Source of the DNA: Nitrospina sp052156635
GTDB lineage: Bacteria > Nitrospinota > Nitrospinia > Nitrospinales > Nitrospinaceae
NCBI RefSeq assembly: GCF_052156635.1
Contig: NZ_JBQKUO010000001.1
Coordinates: forward strand, 248,001 to 312,000
DNA length: 64,000 nucleotides
Reading direction: 5' to 3'
The translations under genes and the position numbers were made by a program. Below are positions 1-8,078 of the stretch, in pieces. The first letter of the stretch is position 1; the number at the start of each line of letters is the position of its first letter. The notes beneath the pieces were generated by a model. It was not told where the DNA came from. It was given only the letters and a program-made list of their open reading frames with translations, and did not search any database.

Positions 1-622
1 GCGCCCGGTAGTTGCGGGCGATGCTGACACCGTCGATATAAAAATCGAACACCCGCCATTCGCCGTTTTCCAGAATCATGCGGTAATCGATGGAAACCGT
101 GTCGGCGGGGGTGATGACGCGGGTCTTCACCAGCGCAAAATCGCCTTTCACGCTTTCCTGCAGGTAATGCAGGGTGCCTTCCTGATAGTTCTCAATGAAT
201 TGCAGAAAGGACTGCTCAAGGAGTTTCTGCAACAGGCCTACAAAACGCTGCTTCTCTGCAAATGTGCGGGCCTTCCAGTGTCCCTGAAGAGTGGATTGCG
301 CAAACCGATTGAAATTCAGCCGATCGTGAATGACCTGGCGCAATACCACGCGGCGTTGTTCCGCATCCTTCTTCAAACCTTCTTCCGTCACCACCTCCAA
401 CACACGGTGGATGGTTTCCTTCAACGTGCGGGCGGGCTGGGAAAACGCGAAACCGCTCACCAGAATGCTGGACAGTTCTTTCGACGTACTCAAGGATGCA
501 GGCGAAACGTGCACCGGTTTGTCGTGATTGCGGATGCTGGAAAACGCAAAGTGTGGGAACGACCACAGCAAAGCCAAAACCAGTGCGACCTTGGCCTTCC
601 AGGAAATAGAACGCGGAATCAT
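1..622 (-). CDS. mlaC: MlaC/Ttg2D-family phospholipid-binding protein, 3' end beyond window
   Basis: Reading in from the window edge on the minus strand, an uninterrupted frame starts at ATG 622 and runs off the window after about 207 codons, so the C-terminus is missing. The N-terminus has a signal peptide (hydrophobic core VALVLALLWSFPHFAFS). The body has the features of the MlaC/Ttg2 family: a long helical first half (TLKETIHRVLEVVTEEG, then RRVVLRQVIHDRLNFNRFAQ) and a beta-rich second half containing VKTRVITP, SIDYRMILENGEWRVFDFYIDGVS and a terminal IARNYR. MlaC proteins shuttle phospholipid between outer-membrane MlaA and the inner-membrane MlaFEDB complex. A GGGGAGGG ribosome site lies about 8 nt before ATG 622. 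Partner mla genes would lie to the left, outside the window. Confidence 0.85.
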   Translation of the reverse strand, partial: MIPRSISWKAKVALVLALLWSFPHFAFSSIRNHDKPVHVSPASLSTSKELSSILVSGFAFSQPARTLKETIHRVLEVVTEEGLKKDAEQRRVVLRQVIHDRLNFNRFAQSTLQGHWKARTFAEKQRFVGLLQKLLEQSFLQFIENYQEGTLHYLQESVKGDFALVKTRVITPADTVSIDYRMILENGEWRVFDFYIDGVSIARNYRA

Positions 623-808
623 GCCTCAGCCCTCCCCAGTTTGGCGATGCGTATCTTAAAATAGAGATTCAAAAACGCATCCGAGCCTGGGTAAAAACCC
701 TGCATATTCCTTGGTGGATTTCCGACTACCCTCATCGTTTATCGCCCCTCTGAAACCAGGCTGTTCCCAAGCCTGGGCCCTCTTTGGATGGGATTGAATG
801 GTGATACA

Positions 809-836
809 ATTGTAACATAAAACTAAAATCTGTAAA
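809..836 (-). promoter_or_regulatory. Candidate sigma-70 promoter for mlaC
   Basis: On the minus strand TTTACA (831-836) and TACAAT (809-814) are separated by 16 bp in an AT-rich stretch. This is the best promoter-like pair in the 381-bp gap (623-1003) upstream of mlaC and would leave a leader of about 180 nt. I see nothing else firm in that gap. Support is motif match only. Confidence 0.35.
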
Positions 837-1003
837 TACAATACGTTAACCGGCCCGCACCCCGGATTGGCCCGGCATCAGGCCCTAGAGACTTGAATTA
901 CCTTGAAAAACCGCGTATTCCTTTAAATTATCCCCTACCATTAGTTTTCAGAAAACCGAATGATTTCCTCCCCGGGTGGGTGCCGGGCTCGAAAATTACG
1001 GGG

Positions 1004-1894
1004 TCATTTCCTCTGCATGAGGATGCGGCTGTATTCGGTGAGCTGTTCCGCTTTGTCGGTGTCGTTGGTCCGGTTGTAAATCATGATCAGGTTGTGGAGC
1101 ATCCGGATCAGGATCTCGCGGCTGGTGACGGGCAAAAGGAAATTTTCTTCAAACTGGATGCCAAAACCCCTCACCATCTCTTCACAGCCCGCAGGGGTGA
1201 CGATCCGGCCCTCGTTGAAGGGATCGAAGAACACCGGGTCCTTGTCCGAATCGCAGCGGACGACAAAATGGCCCGGCAGCCCGACGCCGGAGATCGGCAG
1301 GTCCAGCCGTTGCCCGATCAGAATGCAAAGGACGGAGAGGGTGATGGGGATACCCGTCTTCGCCGAGAGCACGGTGTCGAAGTAGCTGTTGCTGGGGTTG
1401 AAGTAATCGGTCTTGTTGCCGTGAAACCCTTTTTCGTGGAAGAGAAAGTCGGTGAGGGCCCGCACCAGTTCCGACGCACGCGCCTGGACACGGATGCGAG
1501 GCGCCAGGTCCGCAGCCAGGTTGTCCAGCGTTTCTTCCACCTGCATTGGGTCCGCATCCGGGTGACCGTAGCGCATGATGAGGCACACCCCCCGCTCCAG
1601 GTCGAGATCCTCGCTGACGGGTATTTGGGCAAGGGCTTGAAACTCCTGTTCGATCAGACGCGGTTCGATGCGCTTTAGAACCTGGGCGATTTCCGCACGC
1701 AAGGCCAGGTCCTCCACGCTCCGCGCCTTTTCAAGAAACGGGAGGGCCTCCCCGCCCAATTCTATCAGCCGTGCCTGCACGCGCTCGCGGACAAAGGCGT
1801 CGCGGTCGTCCAGCAGGCGGATGAGGGAATCGATTTCCGCGTTACCGGATTCGGGCGCGGTTTTGGGGTTGTTCGACGAGGGGGAATTCTTCAT
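1004..1894 (-). CDS. SirB1-like transglutaminase-fold/TPR protein
   Basis: A 296-residue soluble protein without a signal peptide. The N-terminal 90 residues are helical and HEAT-like (LIRLLDDRDAFVRERVQARL). Residues about 100-215 carry the SirB1/transglutaminase-like core: DFLFHEKGFHGN, YFNPSNSYFDTVLSAKTGIPITL, and GVGLPGHFVVR with its conserved His. The end is TPR-like (ILIRMLHNLIMIYNRTNDTDKAEQLTEY). Family members are widespread, usually 270-300 residues, and poorly characterised; the usual transglutaminase Cys is not evident, so catalysis is doubtful. The gene follows the peroxiredoxin gene on the same strand but is separated from it by a perfect 16-bp hairpin, so it may have its own promoter. 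No strong ribosome site precedes ATG 1894. Family call is solid, function unknown. Confidence 0.8.
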   Translation of the reverse strand: MKNSPSSNNPKTAPESGNAEIDSLIRLLDDRDAFVRERVQARLIELGGEALPFLEKARSVEDLALRAEIAQVLKRIEPRLIEQEFQALAQIPVSEDLDLERGVCLIMRYGHPDADPMQVEETLDNLAADLAPRIRVQARASELVRALTDFLFHEKGFHGNKTDYFNPSNSYFDTVLSAKTGIPITLSVLCILIGQRLDLPISGVGLPGHFVVRCDSDKDPVFFDPFNEGRIVTPAGCEEMVRGFGIQFEENFLLPVTSREILIRMLHNLIMIYNRTNDTDKAEQLTEYSRILMQRK

Positions 1895-1922
1895 AACACT
1901 TTCATTAGAGGGTGAGAGAAAT

Positions 1923-1960
1923 CCCGGCCTGGATGGAGGTTGCGCTCCATCCAGGCCGGG
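1923..1960 (-). terminator. Perfect 16-bp hairpin between peroxiredoxin and SirB1-like genes
   Basis: CCCGGCCTGGATGGAG (1923-1938) pairs perfectly with 1945-1960 around a 6-nt loop, 13 bp past the peroxiredoxin stop codon. On the minus strand it is followed by a pyrimidine-rich GATTTCTCTC run rather than a clean T tract. It most likely terminates or protects the peroxiredoxin transcript. Confidence 0.7.
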
Positions 1961-1973
1961 TTGTGCTTTGGTA

Positions 1974-2609
1974 TTACAGGTTCGGTTGCGGGGTCATCCG
2001 CAGGTACGGTTTGATTTCCTTGAAGCCTTTCGGAAACTTTGCGGGAATGTCTTCCGTTTTGATGGCCGGAACCACCACGCAGTCCTCGCCGTTCTTCCAG
2101 TCGGCGGGGGTGGCCACGCTGTAGTTGGCGGTCAATTGCAGGGAATCGATGACGCGCAACAGCTCATCGAAATTGCGGCCTGTGGACGCCGGGTACGTGA
2201 GAGTCAGTTTCACTTTCTTGTCCGGGCCGATGATGAACACGGAACGGACTGTCATGTTGTCCAGCGCGTTGGGATGGATCATGTCGTACATCTGCGCGAC
2301 CTTGCGGTCCGGGTCAGCGACAATCGGGTAGTTCATCGAGCAGTTCTGCGTTTCGTTGATGTCGTTGATCCAGCCCTTGTGGCTGTCGAGAGGATCGACG
2401 CTGAGCGCGATGACCTTCACGTTGCGCTTCTCGAATTCCTTCTTCAAGTTGGCCACCCGTCCCAATTCCGTTGTGCAGACCGGGGTGTAGTCCTTGGGAT
2501 GCGAAAAAAAGATGCCCCAGCTATCCCCCAGCCACTCGTGAAAATTGATATTGCCTTCTGTGGTTTCCGCCGAGAAATCCGGCGCAGTGTCTCCCAGTCG
2601 AATAGCCAT
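1974..2609 (-). CDS. 1-Cys peroxiredoxin (Prx6 type)
   Basis: A 211-residue cytoplasmic thiol peroxidase that reduces hydrogen peroxide and alkyl hydroperoxides. The peroxidatic Cys45 sits in the signature HPKDYTPVCTTELG. The Prx6-type C-terminal extension (ATPADWKNGEDCVVVPAI) gives the family's usual length of about 210-220. No canonical resolving Cys position is evident, fitting a 1-Cys mechanism. I chose ATG 2609 (MAIRLGDTAPDF) over the in-frame ATG at 2624 because AAAGGA, the likely ribosome site, would lie inside the longer version and is well spaced from 2609. It is probably monocistronic, with the strong hairpin at 1923-1960 just after its stop. Confidence 0.95.
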   Translation of the reverse strand: MAIRLGDTAPDFSAETTEGNINFHEWLGDSWGIFFSHPKDYTPVCTTELGRVANLKKEFEKRNVKVIALSVDPLDSHKGWINDINETQNCSMNYPIVADPDRKVAQMYDMIHPNALDNMTVRSVFIIGPDKKVKLTLTYPASTGRNFDELLRVIDSLQLTANYSVATPADWKNGEDCVVVPAIKTEDIPAKFPKGFKEIKPYLRMTPQPNL

Positions 2610-2861
2610 AACAAATCCTTTCAAAATAAGGGTTTACCTGAAACCTTGAGCAGGGCCAACCAATCCGTCTTATCCCGTGGGCAAGAAAAATTTGTCGTTG
2701 GAATGGCCGGATTATACCATATATTTCAAGAAAAACGGCGTCCCGTTCGGACCTCCTGAAGGGGCCGGGAGGACGGGCGGCGGTTCCAGCCTGTTTATCG
2801 ATTCGATGCCGGATTCCCGCGAAAGGTTTTATTGAAATCGTCCCCCCGGAACCAGGAAACC

Positions 2862-3206
2862 ATGGCCGACAACGAACCCAGCATCCAGAAAATCGACGAG
2901 ACCCTGACCCTGCTCAAGAAGATCTGGGTGGTGTTCCTCATCGCGCTCTACGCGGCCTGCATCTACAACGAATTCCGGTTCCCGGGTTTCCGCGAGGAAC
3001 CGCTGAAAGGCGAGGAGAACCTGTGGAACATCCAGCGGGTGCTCTACTTCGGCCTGCTGGGGCTGGGGCTTTTGACCGACATCGTGCAGACGCGCATTGA
3101 CCGTGACAAGGCGTTCATGTACCTGTTCGCGTCGCTTCTTCTGGGCGGCCTGTCCACCCTGGTCGGCGCAACACAGTTCAAAGTGTTCAACTTCATATTG
3201 GGGTGA
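2862..3206 (+). CDS. Small integral membrane protein, unknown function
   Basis: A 114-residue protein with a short charged helical N-terminus (IQKIDETLTLLKKI) followed by three hydrophobic helices: VWVVFLIALYAACIY-like, VLYFGLLGLGLLTDIV and AFMYLFASLLLGGLSTLVGA. ATG 2862 has AGGA 7 nt upstream. A TTG start at 2832 in the same frame is possible but would add only a polar decapeptide. I do not recognise the family. It stands alone between the divergent peroxiredoxin gene and the tRNA. Confidence 0.6.
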   Translation: MADNEPSIQKIDETLTLLKKIWVVFLIALYAACIYNEFRFPGFREEPLKGEENLWNIQRVLYFGLLGLGLLTDIVQTRIDRDKAFMYLFASLLLGGLSTLVGATQFKVFNFILG

Positions 3207-3434
3207 GGGAGATTCCCGCAGGATCAACAAGCGGAAACCGCGCGGCAAAAAGATGAAGGCTACAAGGAATACCGGCCACCGAGGAAACGGTCCAGGGCCC
3301 GCACGCCGGTTTCTTCCGGATATTTCAGAACCGCAAAAACCGGTGCGCGTGCAAATCTTGTTATTTGACAGCAACCGTGCTAATTTACCCGCACGCGGAT
3401 TCGATACGGATATCTATACATTGTATATAAAGGT

Positions 3435-3510
<76 letters not shown>

Positions 3511-3519
3511 AAAAACTTT

Positions 3520-3556
3520 AGGACTTGCGGGAAATCACCTGCAGGTCCTTTTTTTT
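3520..3556 (+). terminator. Rho-independent terminator of tRNA-Lys
   Basis: AGGACTTGCGGG (3520-3531) pairs over 12 positions, two of them G-T, with CCTGCAGGTCCT (3538-3549) around a 6-nt loop, then runs into eight T residues (3549-3556). Placement right after the tRNA makes it its terminator. Confidence 0.9.
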
Positions 3557-3776
3557 GGGGTAACGGGTGGGGTAACGATTTACCTGGCCCTGAGGATGAG
3601 ATCTATGAAGAGGTTTATTTCGGCCATTTGGTCCAACTCGTTTTGCACTTATTGCAGTACTTTCCGGCTTTATTTCATTGCCTCTCCGGTGGCCTTCCCT
3701 TACCTTTAATATAAGGGTGTATTCCGAAAATAAAATCATTTTTTACCGTCAACCTTTTATAAGGGCCGGTTCGAAA

Positions 3777-5084
3777 ATGATCCACTTCTTTAAATCCTCG
3801 CGCCTTTCTTTTTTTCTCTTCACATTTTTTTTATCGATTGGGTTCAGCTGGTCGTTCACGGAACCGGTCCGCGCGCTCACCGGAACGGCGCAGAAAGTGT
3901 TCCAGCGCAACAGCCGGGCGGTGTACCAGATCCGCGTCATCGACATCCACTCGCTCGAAAAGTACGTCATCGGCTCCGGCTTCCGCATTTCCAGAGACGG
4001 CCTGTTCGCTTCCAACTTCCACGTCATCTCGGACGTGGTCGATAAACCGGACCAGTACCGCATCGAGTACTTCCGCAAAGGACGCAAGGTGGGCAGCCTG
4101 AAAGTGGAGGCCATCGACGTGGCGCACGACCTGGCCATCCTTCGCGGCGAACCGTCGCGTAAAAAGCCGGTCCGCCTGGGCTCGTCCAAACAAAAACAGG
4201 GGACGGGTGTGTACCCGATGGGCAACCCGCTGGATGTCGGCATGGTGGTCCTGGAGGGGACGTACAACGGACTCGTTGGCGACCATCCCTATCAGCACAT
4301 CCTGTTGTCCGCGCCGCTGAACCCGGGCATGAGCGGCGGTCCCGCTTTCGATGCCTCGGGCAAGGTGGTGGGCGTGAACGTCGCCATCGAGGGCAACGAT
4401 CTCAGTTACCTGGTCCCAGTGGAATACCTGATCGAATTGAAGGAAAGCGTCAAGACCGGACGCGGCTCCAAAAACTGGCCGGAGGTCATCCAGGAACAGG
4501 TTCTCGCGCGCTACGAGCACATTATCGACAAGGCGGTGAAATCCGATTGGCTGTTCGAAAACCTGGGAGCATTGAAGGTCCCACAAAGCATCCTGCCTGG
4601 TGTGGTTAAGTGCTGGGGTCGAAGCCGATCGGAGGATCCTTCCCAAAACGCGTTCGTCTTTTACGGCGACAAGCGGTGCCGGAGCGATCGCAATATTTTT
4701 CTTTCTTCCAATCTTTCGACCGGCACCATTGGCTATTCCTTTTTCTGGCTGGAAAGCCAGAGCCTGAGTTCTCTCGAATTCTACAAACGCTTTTCCGCCC
4801 AATACGCACAGGGAAACTTTTACCCTTATGCGACGAGCGGCGAAGTCACCAAATTCTCCTGCCACAACAGTTTTGTCGAGCTTGCTTCCCGAAACTGGAA
4901 GGCGGCGTATTGCGTGCGGCGTTACATCAAGTATCCCAAACTACATGACGTGTTTGTGAGTTTTGCCATACTGGGGGACTCACCCCGCAAATACATCATT
5001 CAGGTAGGGATGGCCGGCCTGACTGAACCGCTGGCCCGAAATTTCTTACAGAAGTTCATGGGAAACATCCAATGGACCGAATAA
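3777..5084 (+). CDS. Secreted trypsin-like serine protease with C-terminal extension
   Basis: A 435-residue exported protein. Residues 1-33 form a signal peptide or anchor (LSFFLFTFFLSIGFSWSF). The S1-type protease fold covers about 38-225 with a full triad: His82 in LFASNFHVI, Asp118 in VAHDLAIL and Ser186 in NPGMSGGPAF. A GNPLDVGMVV strand and the GVNVAIEG C-terminal strand resemble Deg/S1C enzymes. No PDZ domain follows; instead about 200 residues (235-435) of unrecognised sequence with several Cys. ATG 3777 (MIHFFK) is chosen because it starts the signal peptide and has AAGGG about 11 nt upstream; an in-frame TTG at 3678 would prepend 33 odd residues. Its stop overlaps the start of the FHA-domain gene, so the two are probably translationally coupled. 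Confidence 0.85.
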   Translation: MIHFFKSSRLSFFLFTFFLSIGFSWSFTEPVRALTGTAQKVFQRNSRAVYQIRVIDIHSLEKYVIGSGFRISRDGLFASNFHVISDVVDKPDQYRIEYFRKGRKVGSLKVEAIDVAHDLAILRGEPSRKKPVRLGSSKQKQGTGVYPMGNPLDVGMVVLEGTYNGLVGDHPYQHILLSAPLNPGMSGGPAFDASGKVVGVNVAIEGNDLSYLVPVEYLIELKESVKTGRGSKNWPEVIQEQVLARYEHIIDKAVKSDWLFENLGALKVPQSILPGVVKCWGRSRSEDPSQNAFVFYGDKRCRSDRNIFLSSNLSTGTIGYSFFWLESQSLSSLEFYKRFSAQYAQGNFYPYATSGEVTKFSCHNSFVELASRNWKAAYCVRRYIKYPKLHDVFVSFAILGDSPRKYIIQVGMAGLTEPLARNFLQKFMGNIQWTE

Positions 5085-6031
5085 TCATCGAAATGCTGGC
5101 ACCTCAGGGTCAGGCGGTGGAGTCGCGCCATGTGTTCAACCGCGATCGAATCCATATCGGGCGTGCCTACTCCAGCGATGTCATCGTCGACGATTTGTTT
5201 GTTTCCCCGGAACACCTGCTGGTTCAGTTGAAAGAGGGGAAAGTTTACCTGAAAGACCTTGCCAGCAAAAACGGAACGCAGGTGAACGGCACTCCTAATT
5301 TCCAGGATAAAATTGTTTCCGTAAACTCCGGAGATGTTATCGGCATCGGGCGTACGCGCTTTCGGCTTTTGCTCCCGGACCACCCTGTGGAAAGCACAAA
5401 AAAGATGGACCGTTTCATGGCTTTCCGGGATTTCATCGATCGTCCCTGGGTGCCCTTTGTGTTTTCCCTTGCAGTCATCGGGGTGGGCGCCTGGATGGGA
5501 AGAATGGTAGACCCCAGCGACTCCTTTTGGAAGAAGGAGTTTTACAGCATCGTTATCGGATTCGCAGCCAGTATTCTAAGCTTCGCGGGCATCCTCAGCC
5601 TTTACACCTTTTTTAAATACCGGAGATCTTATTTTATTAGAAACCTTGTGATCGCGGACATCGGACTGTTTCTGGGCCTTATCCTGGAAGGAATCGATCC
5701 GTTCATCTATTTCTGGGTACTGAATGAAACATGGGTTTACGTTATTGATTACGCAATAAACTTTATAATCACCCTCGGCATGTTTTGGGCGAGCGTTCGG
5801 CTGGCAAAGGATTCCCTCACGTGGGGGGAGACGTTTGGACTGATTTGGGTGCCCTTGATCCTGGTTTTCATTGCGGGTTACGGAGAAAGCTCCCGCCAAA
5901 TGGGGTTTCAAAACGATCCCATTTATCACAATAAGCTGGCTCCTGGAATGGGGCCCCTGTTCCAGCCCCAAACCCTGGATGAATTTTTAAATGACGGAGC
6001 GCAAGAATTTAAAACCTTGAACGAGGAATAA
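5072..6031 (+). CDS. FHA-domain polytopic membrane protein
   Basis: A 319-residue protein with an N-terminal cytoplasmic FHA domain (about 20-105). It shows the conserved IGRAYSSDVIVDD, SPEHLLVQ and LKDLASKNGTQVNG motifs that bind phosphothreonine peptides. The remainder has about five membrane helices (near 127-145, 157-180, 193-213, 222-243 and 252-272) and a short polar tail. The ATG at 5072 lies inside the last codons of the protease gene (overlap 5072-5084), a typical coupled pair. I infer that the FHA module senses a Ser/Thr-kinase signal connected with the exported protease. No kinase is encoded next to it. The membrane part matches no family I can name. Confidence 0.85.
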   Translation: MDRIIIEMLAPQGQAVESRHVFNRDRIHIGRAYSSDVIVDDLFVSPEHLLVQLKEGKVYLKDLASKNGTQVNGTPNFQDKIVSVNSGDVIGIGRTRFRLLLPDHPVESTKKMDRFMAFRDFIDRPWVPFVFSLAVIGVGAWMGRMVDPSDSFWKKEFYSIVIGFAASILSFAGILSLYTFFKYRRSYFIRNLVIADIGLFLGLILEGIDPFIYFWVLNETWVYVIDYAINFIITLGMFWASVRLAKDSLTWGETFGLIWVPLILVFIAGYGESSRQMGFQNDPIYHNKLAPGMGPLFQPQTLDEFLNDGAQEFKTLNEE

Positions 6032-6076
6032 CCGGAACCCATCATTATAACTTTTCATCACATTTCCATAGTTTTC

Positions 6077-6652
6077 CTATCGCATTTTAATAATCCCACA
6101 AGCATCACGTGATCCACCCGCACATCCTTTACTCATCTCTGATTCATCATCACAATATTTATCTTCGTACGTATGAATAATAAAGGCAGCGCCATCTGAA
6201 TCGAAAATACTCAGGCGCCCTTCAGAAAGAGTGACCCGATTTGTGGTTGTCTGCATAACCCCGACGCCATCCTTTACCTCCATATTAACGAGATCCCCCA
6301 TATGAAAGGGATGATTGAAATCAGGTGCGTCCGGTTTCGTATTGCTGTTAGGACCAGGATCATGATGGCCCTTAGCGGCGCTACAGGGCTTGCAGGAACC
6401 GGATTCATGAATATGCACCGCGTGCTTCCCATCTTTCAACCCCTTGATAATCAGGGACACATCAACTGACTTGATACCCTCTTCGGATTCTCTTTCAATA
6501 AGAACACCCGTTCCCGAAATCTCATTGTCTGCGCAACCACTAATTTCCGCTTCAGCAATCATGTCAGCAGAATAAGAAACACCCGTATTGAGGCCAAATA
6601 AAAACAATATTGTCAAAATTGGGATTTTTAAGACTTTTTGGTATATTTTCAT
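6077..6652 (-). CDS. sodC: Periplasmic Cu/Zn superoxide dismutase
   Basis: A 191-residue exported SodC that dismutates superoxide in the periplasm. A signal peptide (residues 1-28, LTILFLFGLNTGVSYSA) precedes the fold. Copper and zinc ligands are recognisable in order: HAVHIHESGSC, the bridging-His region KGHHDPGP, HPFHMGDL and FIIHTYEDKYCDD. Two unusual clusters, SCKPCSAAKG and KYCDDESEMSKGC, add Cys beyond the single disulfide of classical SodC. ATG 6652 has AAAAAAGGAAAAAACC just upstream, so I prefer it to the in-frame ATG at 6697, which lies inside the preceding kinase gene. It sits 37 nt after that kinase on the same strand, so co-expression is likely. It shares the low GC of the neighbouring signalling genes. 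Confidence 0.9.
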   Translation of the reverse strand: MKIYQKVLKIPILTILFLFGLNTGVSYSADMIAEAEISGCADNEISGTGVLIERESEEGIKSVDVSLIIKGLKDGKHAVHIHESGSCKPCSAAKGHHDPGPNSNTKPDAPDFNHPFHMGDLVNMEVKDGVGVMQTTTNRVTLSEGRLSIFDSDGAAFIIHTYEDKYCDDESEMSKGCAGGSRDACGIIKMR

Positions 6653-6689
6653 GGTTTTTTCCTTTTTTAAGATAAACCCTAAGATTATT

Positions 6690-7985
6690 TTATTCATTTT
6701 TTAAAAAGGGTATAACGAAGAAAAAGCATGCCCCCTTACCTAACTCACTATTAACGCCGACTTTCCCTGAATGAAGACTTACCAGTTTTTTTGTTATGGC
6801 CAGGCCCAACCCGGTGGTTTTTTCACCTCCAGTAGGCTTGGCGCTCAGGGTTTGGAATTCCTTAAATAATAATTTTTGATCTTCCTCAGATAGACCAGGC
6901 CCTTCATCCTTAACGGAAAACTCAATATTTTGGTCTTTGCTCTTTGTGGAAACCGTAATTATGGAATTGACAGGGGAGAATTTAATCGCATTGCCAATAA
7001 AATTCATTATGGCTTGGGTAATTGCATTTTCATCAAACAGGAAGGGATCATTACTTTCTAAGTTACTAATGATCGCAATATTTTTCTTATCTGCCAGCAT
7101 TTGAGCCATTTCTACTTGTTGCTTAACAACTAAATTTAAATCATGGCTCTTCTTATTCAATTTAATCTGCCCGCTTTCAATTTTTGAAATGTCCAACAAA
7201 TTATCCAGAAGACCTCGCATGAAATTGCTTGATTTATAAATTTTCTCCAAAAGCTCCTTTTGCTTGGGGTTAATGGTTCCAACCGTACCGTTTTTTAAAA
7301 CCTCACTAAAGGTTTGAATTACGTAAATCGGATTCCTAAGATCATGGGAGGCAATGCCGAGGAATTGATTTTTCAGTTCATTTAGCCTTTTTAGTTTTTG
7401 ATTACTTTCAACAATTTCTTCTTCCCTCCTGCAGGAAACAATGGCATCGGCTATAAGCCCGCCGATTGACATAAGAATCTCTTTGCTCCGAACGTACCAG
7501 GGCGGATTGGGATCTGTGTATAAAAAAAGTACACCTATGATCCGCCCCTTATTTTTCAACGGAACAATGTAGTGCCCATGATCGGTCATATCCTGAAATT
7601 TGTTTTCATGCCTTGAATCCGTAAAACAACTATCACTAACGATCATCTCACCTGACTCGGCAACCCTGCCACACAGACATTGACCAAGGGGAATCTCTTT
7701 TTCCTTGTTTAAAAATTCCTCAGAAAAGGTTCCTATAGTGCAATATAACTCCATTTTTTGTTCTTCTTCATTTACAAGAAAGATTCCCGCCTTATTCTCA
7801 ACCTCCAACTCTTCAAAACGCGTTAGAACTGTAATTGTATCAATAAGCATGCTCTTCATATCCGTTGAGGAATGAAGAGTTTTAGCCACTTCATGGAGGA
7901 CCCGGTACTCCTGGGTCCTTTGTCTAATTTCATTTTCTGCAGAGTTCTGATTTTTATTTTCTAGATTCCTTTTGCCCGTCTCCAT
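6690..7985 (-). CDS. GAF-domain sensor histidine kinase
   Basis: A 431-residue soluble kinase. A short coiled N-terminus is followed by a GAF domain (about 40-190), then HisKA with phospho-acceptor His214 in GIASHDLRNP and a HATPase domain (N332 in FIGNAIKF, then DEGPGL and TTGLGLAI). No membrane helix is present, so it senses a cytoplasmic signal. The GAF domain has a striking Cys/His set: C103 and C105 in GQCLCGR, C120, H126 in RHENKF, and H136 and H138 in DHGHY. These are conserved in the kinase at 10649-12313, which hints at redox, metal or cofactor sensing (inference). It lies upstream of sodC. No cognate regulator is fused; receiver genes occur nearby at 9324 and 9996. Confidence 0.9.
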   Translation of the reverse strand: METGKRNLENKNQNSAENEIRQRTQEYRVLHEVAKTLHSSTDMKSMLIDTITVLTRFEELEVENKAGIFLVNEEEQKMELYCTIGTFSEEFLNKEKEIPLGQCLCGRVAESGEMIVSDSCFTDSRHENKFQDMTDHGHYIVPLKNKGRIIGVLFLYTDPNPPWYVRSKEILMSIGGLIADAIVSCRREEEIVESNQKLKRLNELKNQFLGIASHDLRNPIYVIQTFSEVLKNGTVGTINPKQKELLEKIYKSSNFMRGLLDNLLDISKIESGQIKLNKKSHDLNLVVKQQVEMAQMLADKKNIAIISNLESNDPFLFDENAITQAIMNFIGNAIKFSPVNSIITVSTKSKDQNIEFSVKDEGPGLSEEDQKLLFKEFQTLSAKPTGGEKTTGLGLAITKKLVSLHSGKVGVNSELGKGACFFFVIPFLKNE

Positions 7986-8078
7986 ATTAGGGCCTCATTT
8001 ATTAATGTTTTACTTTATTGTTCGGGGTTTCATTCACTTTTTCAATATACCCTTAAGGTCATTTTTAAAACTATTTGT

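Noticed and set aside
167..664. 165-codon plus-strand frame at the left edge
   Set aside because: It is antisense to mlaC, whose minus-strand frame has a signal peptide, family motifs and a good ribosome site.
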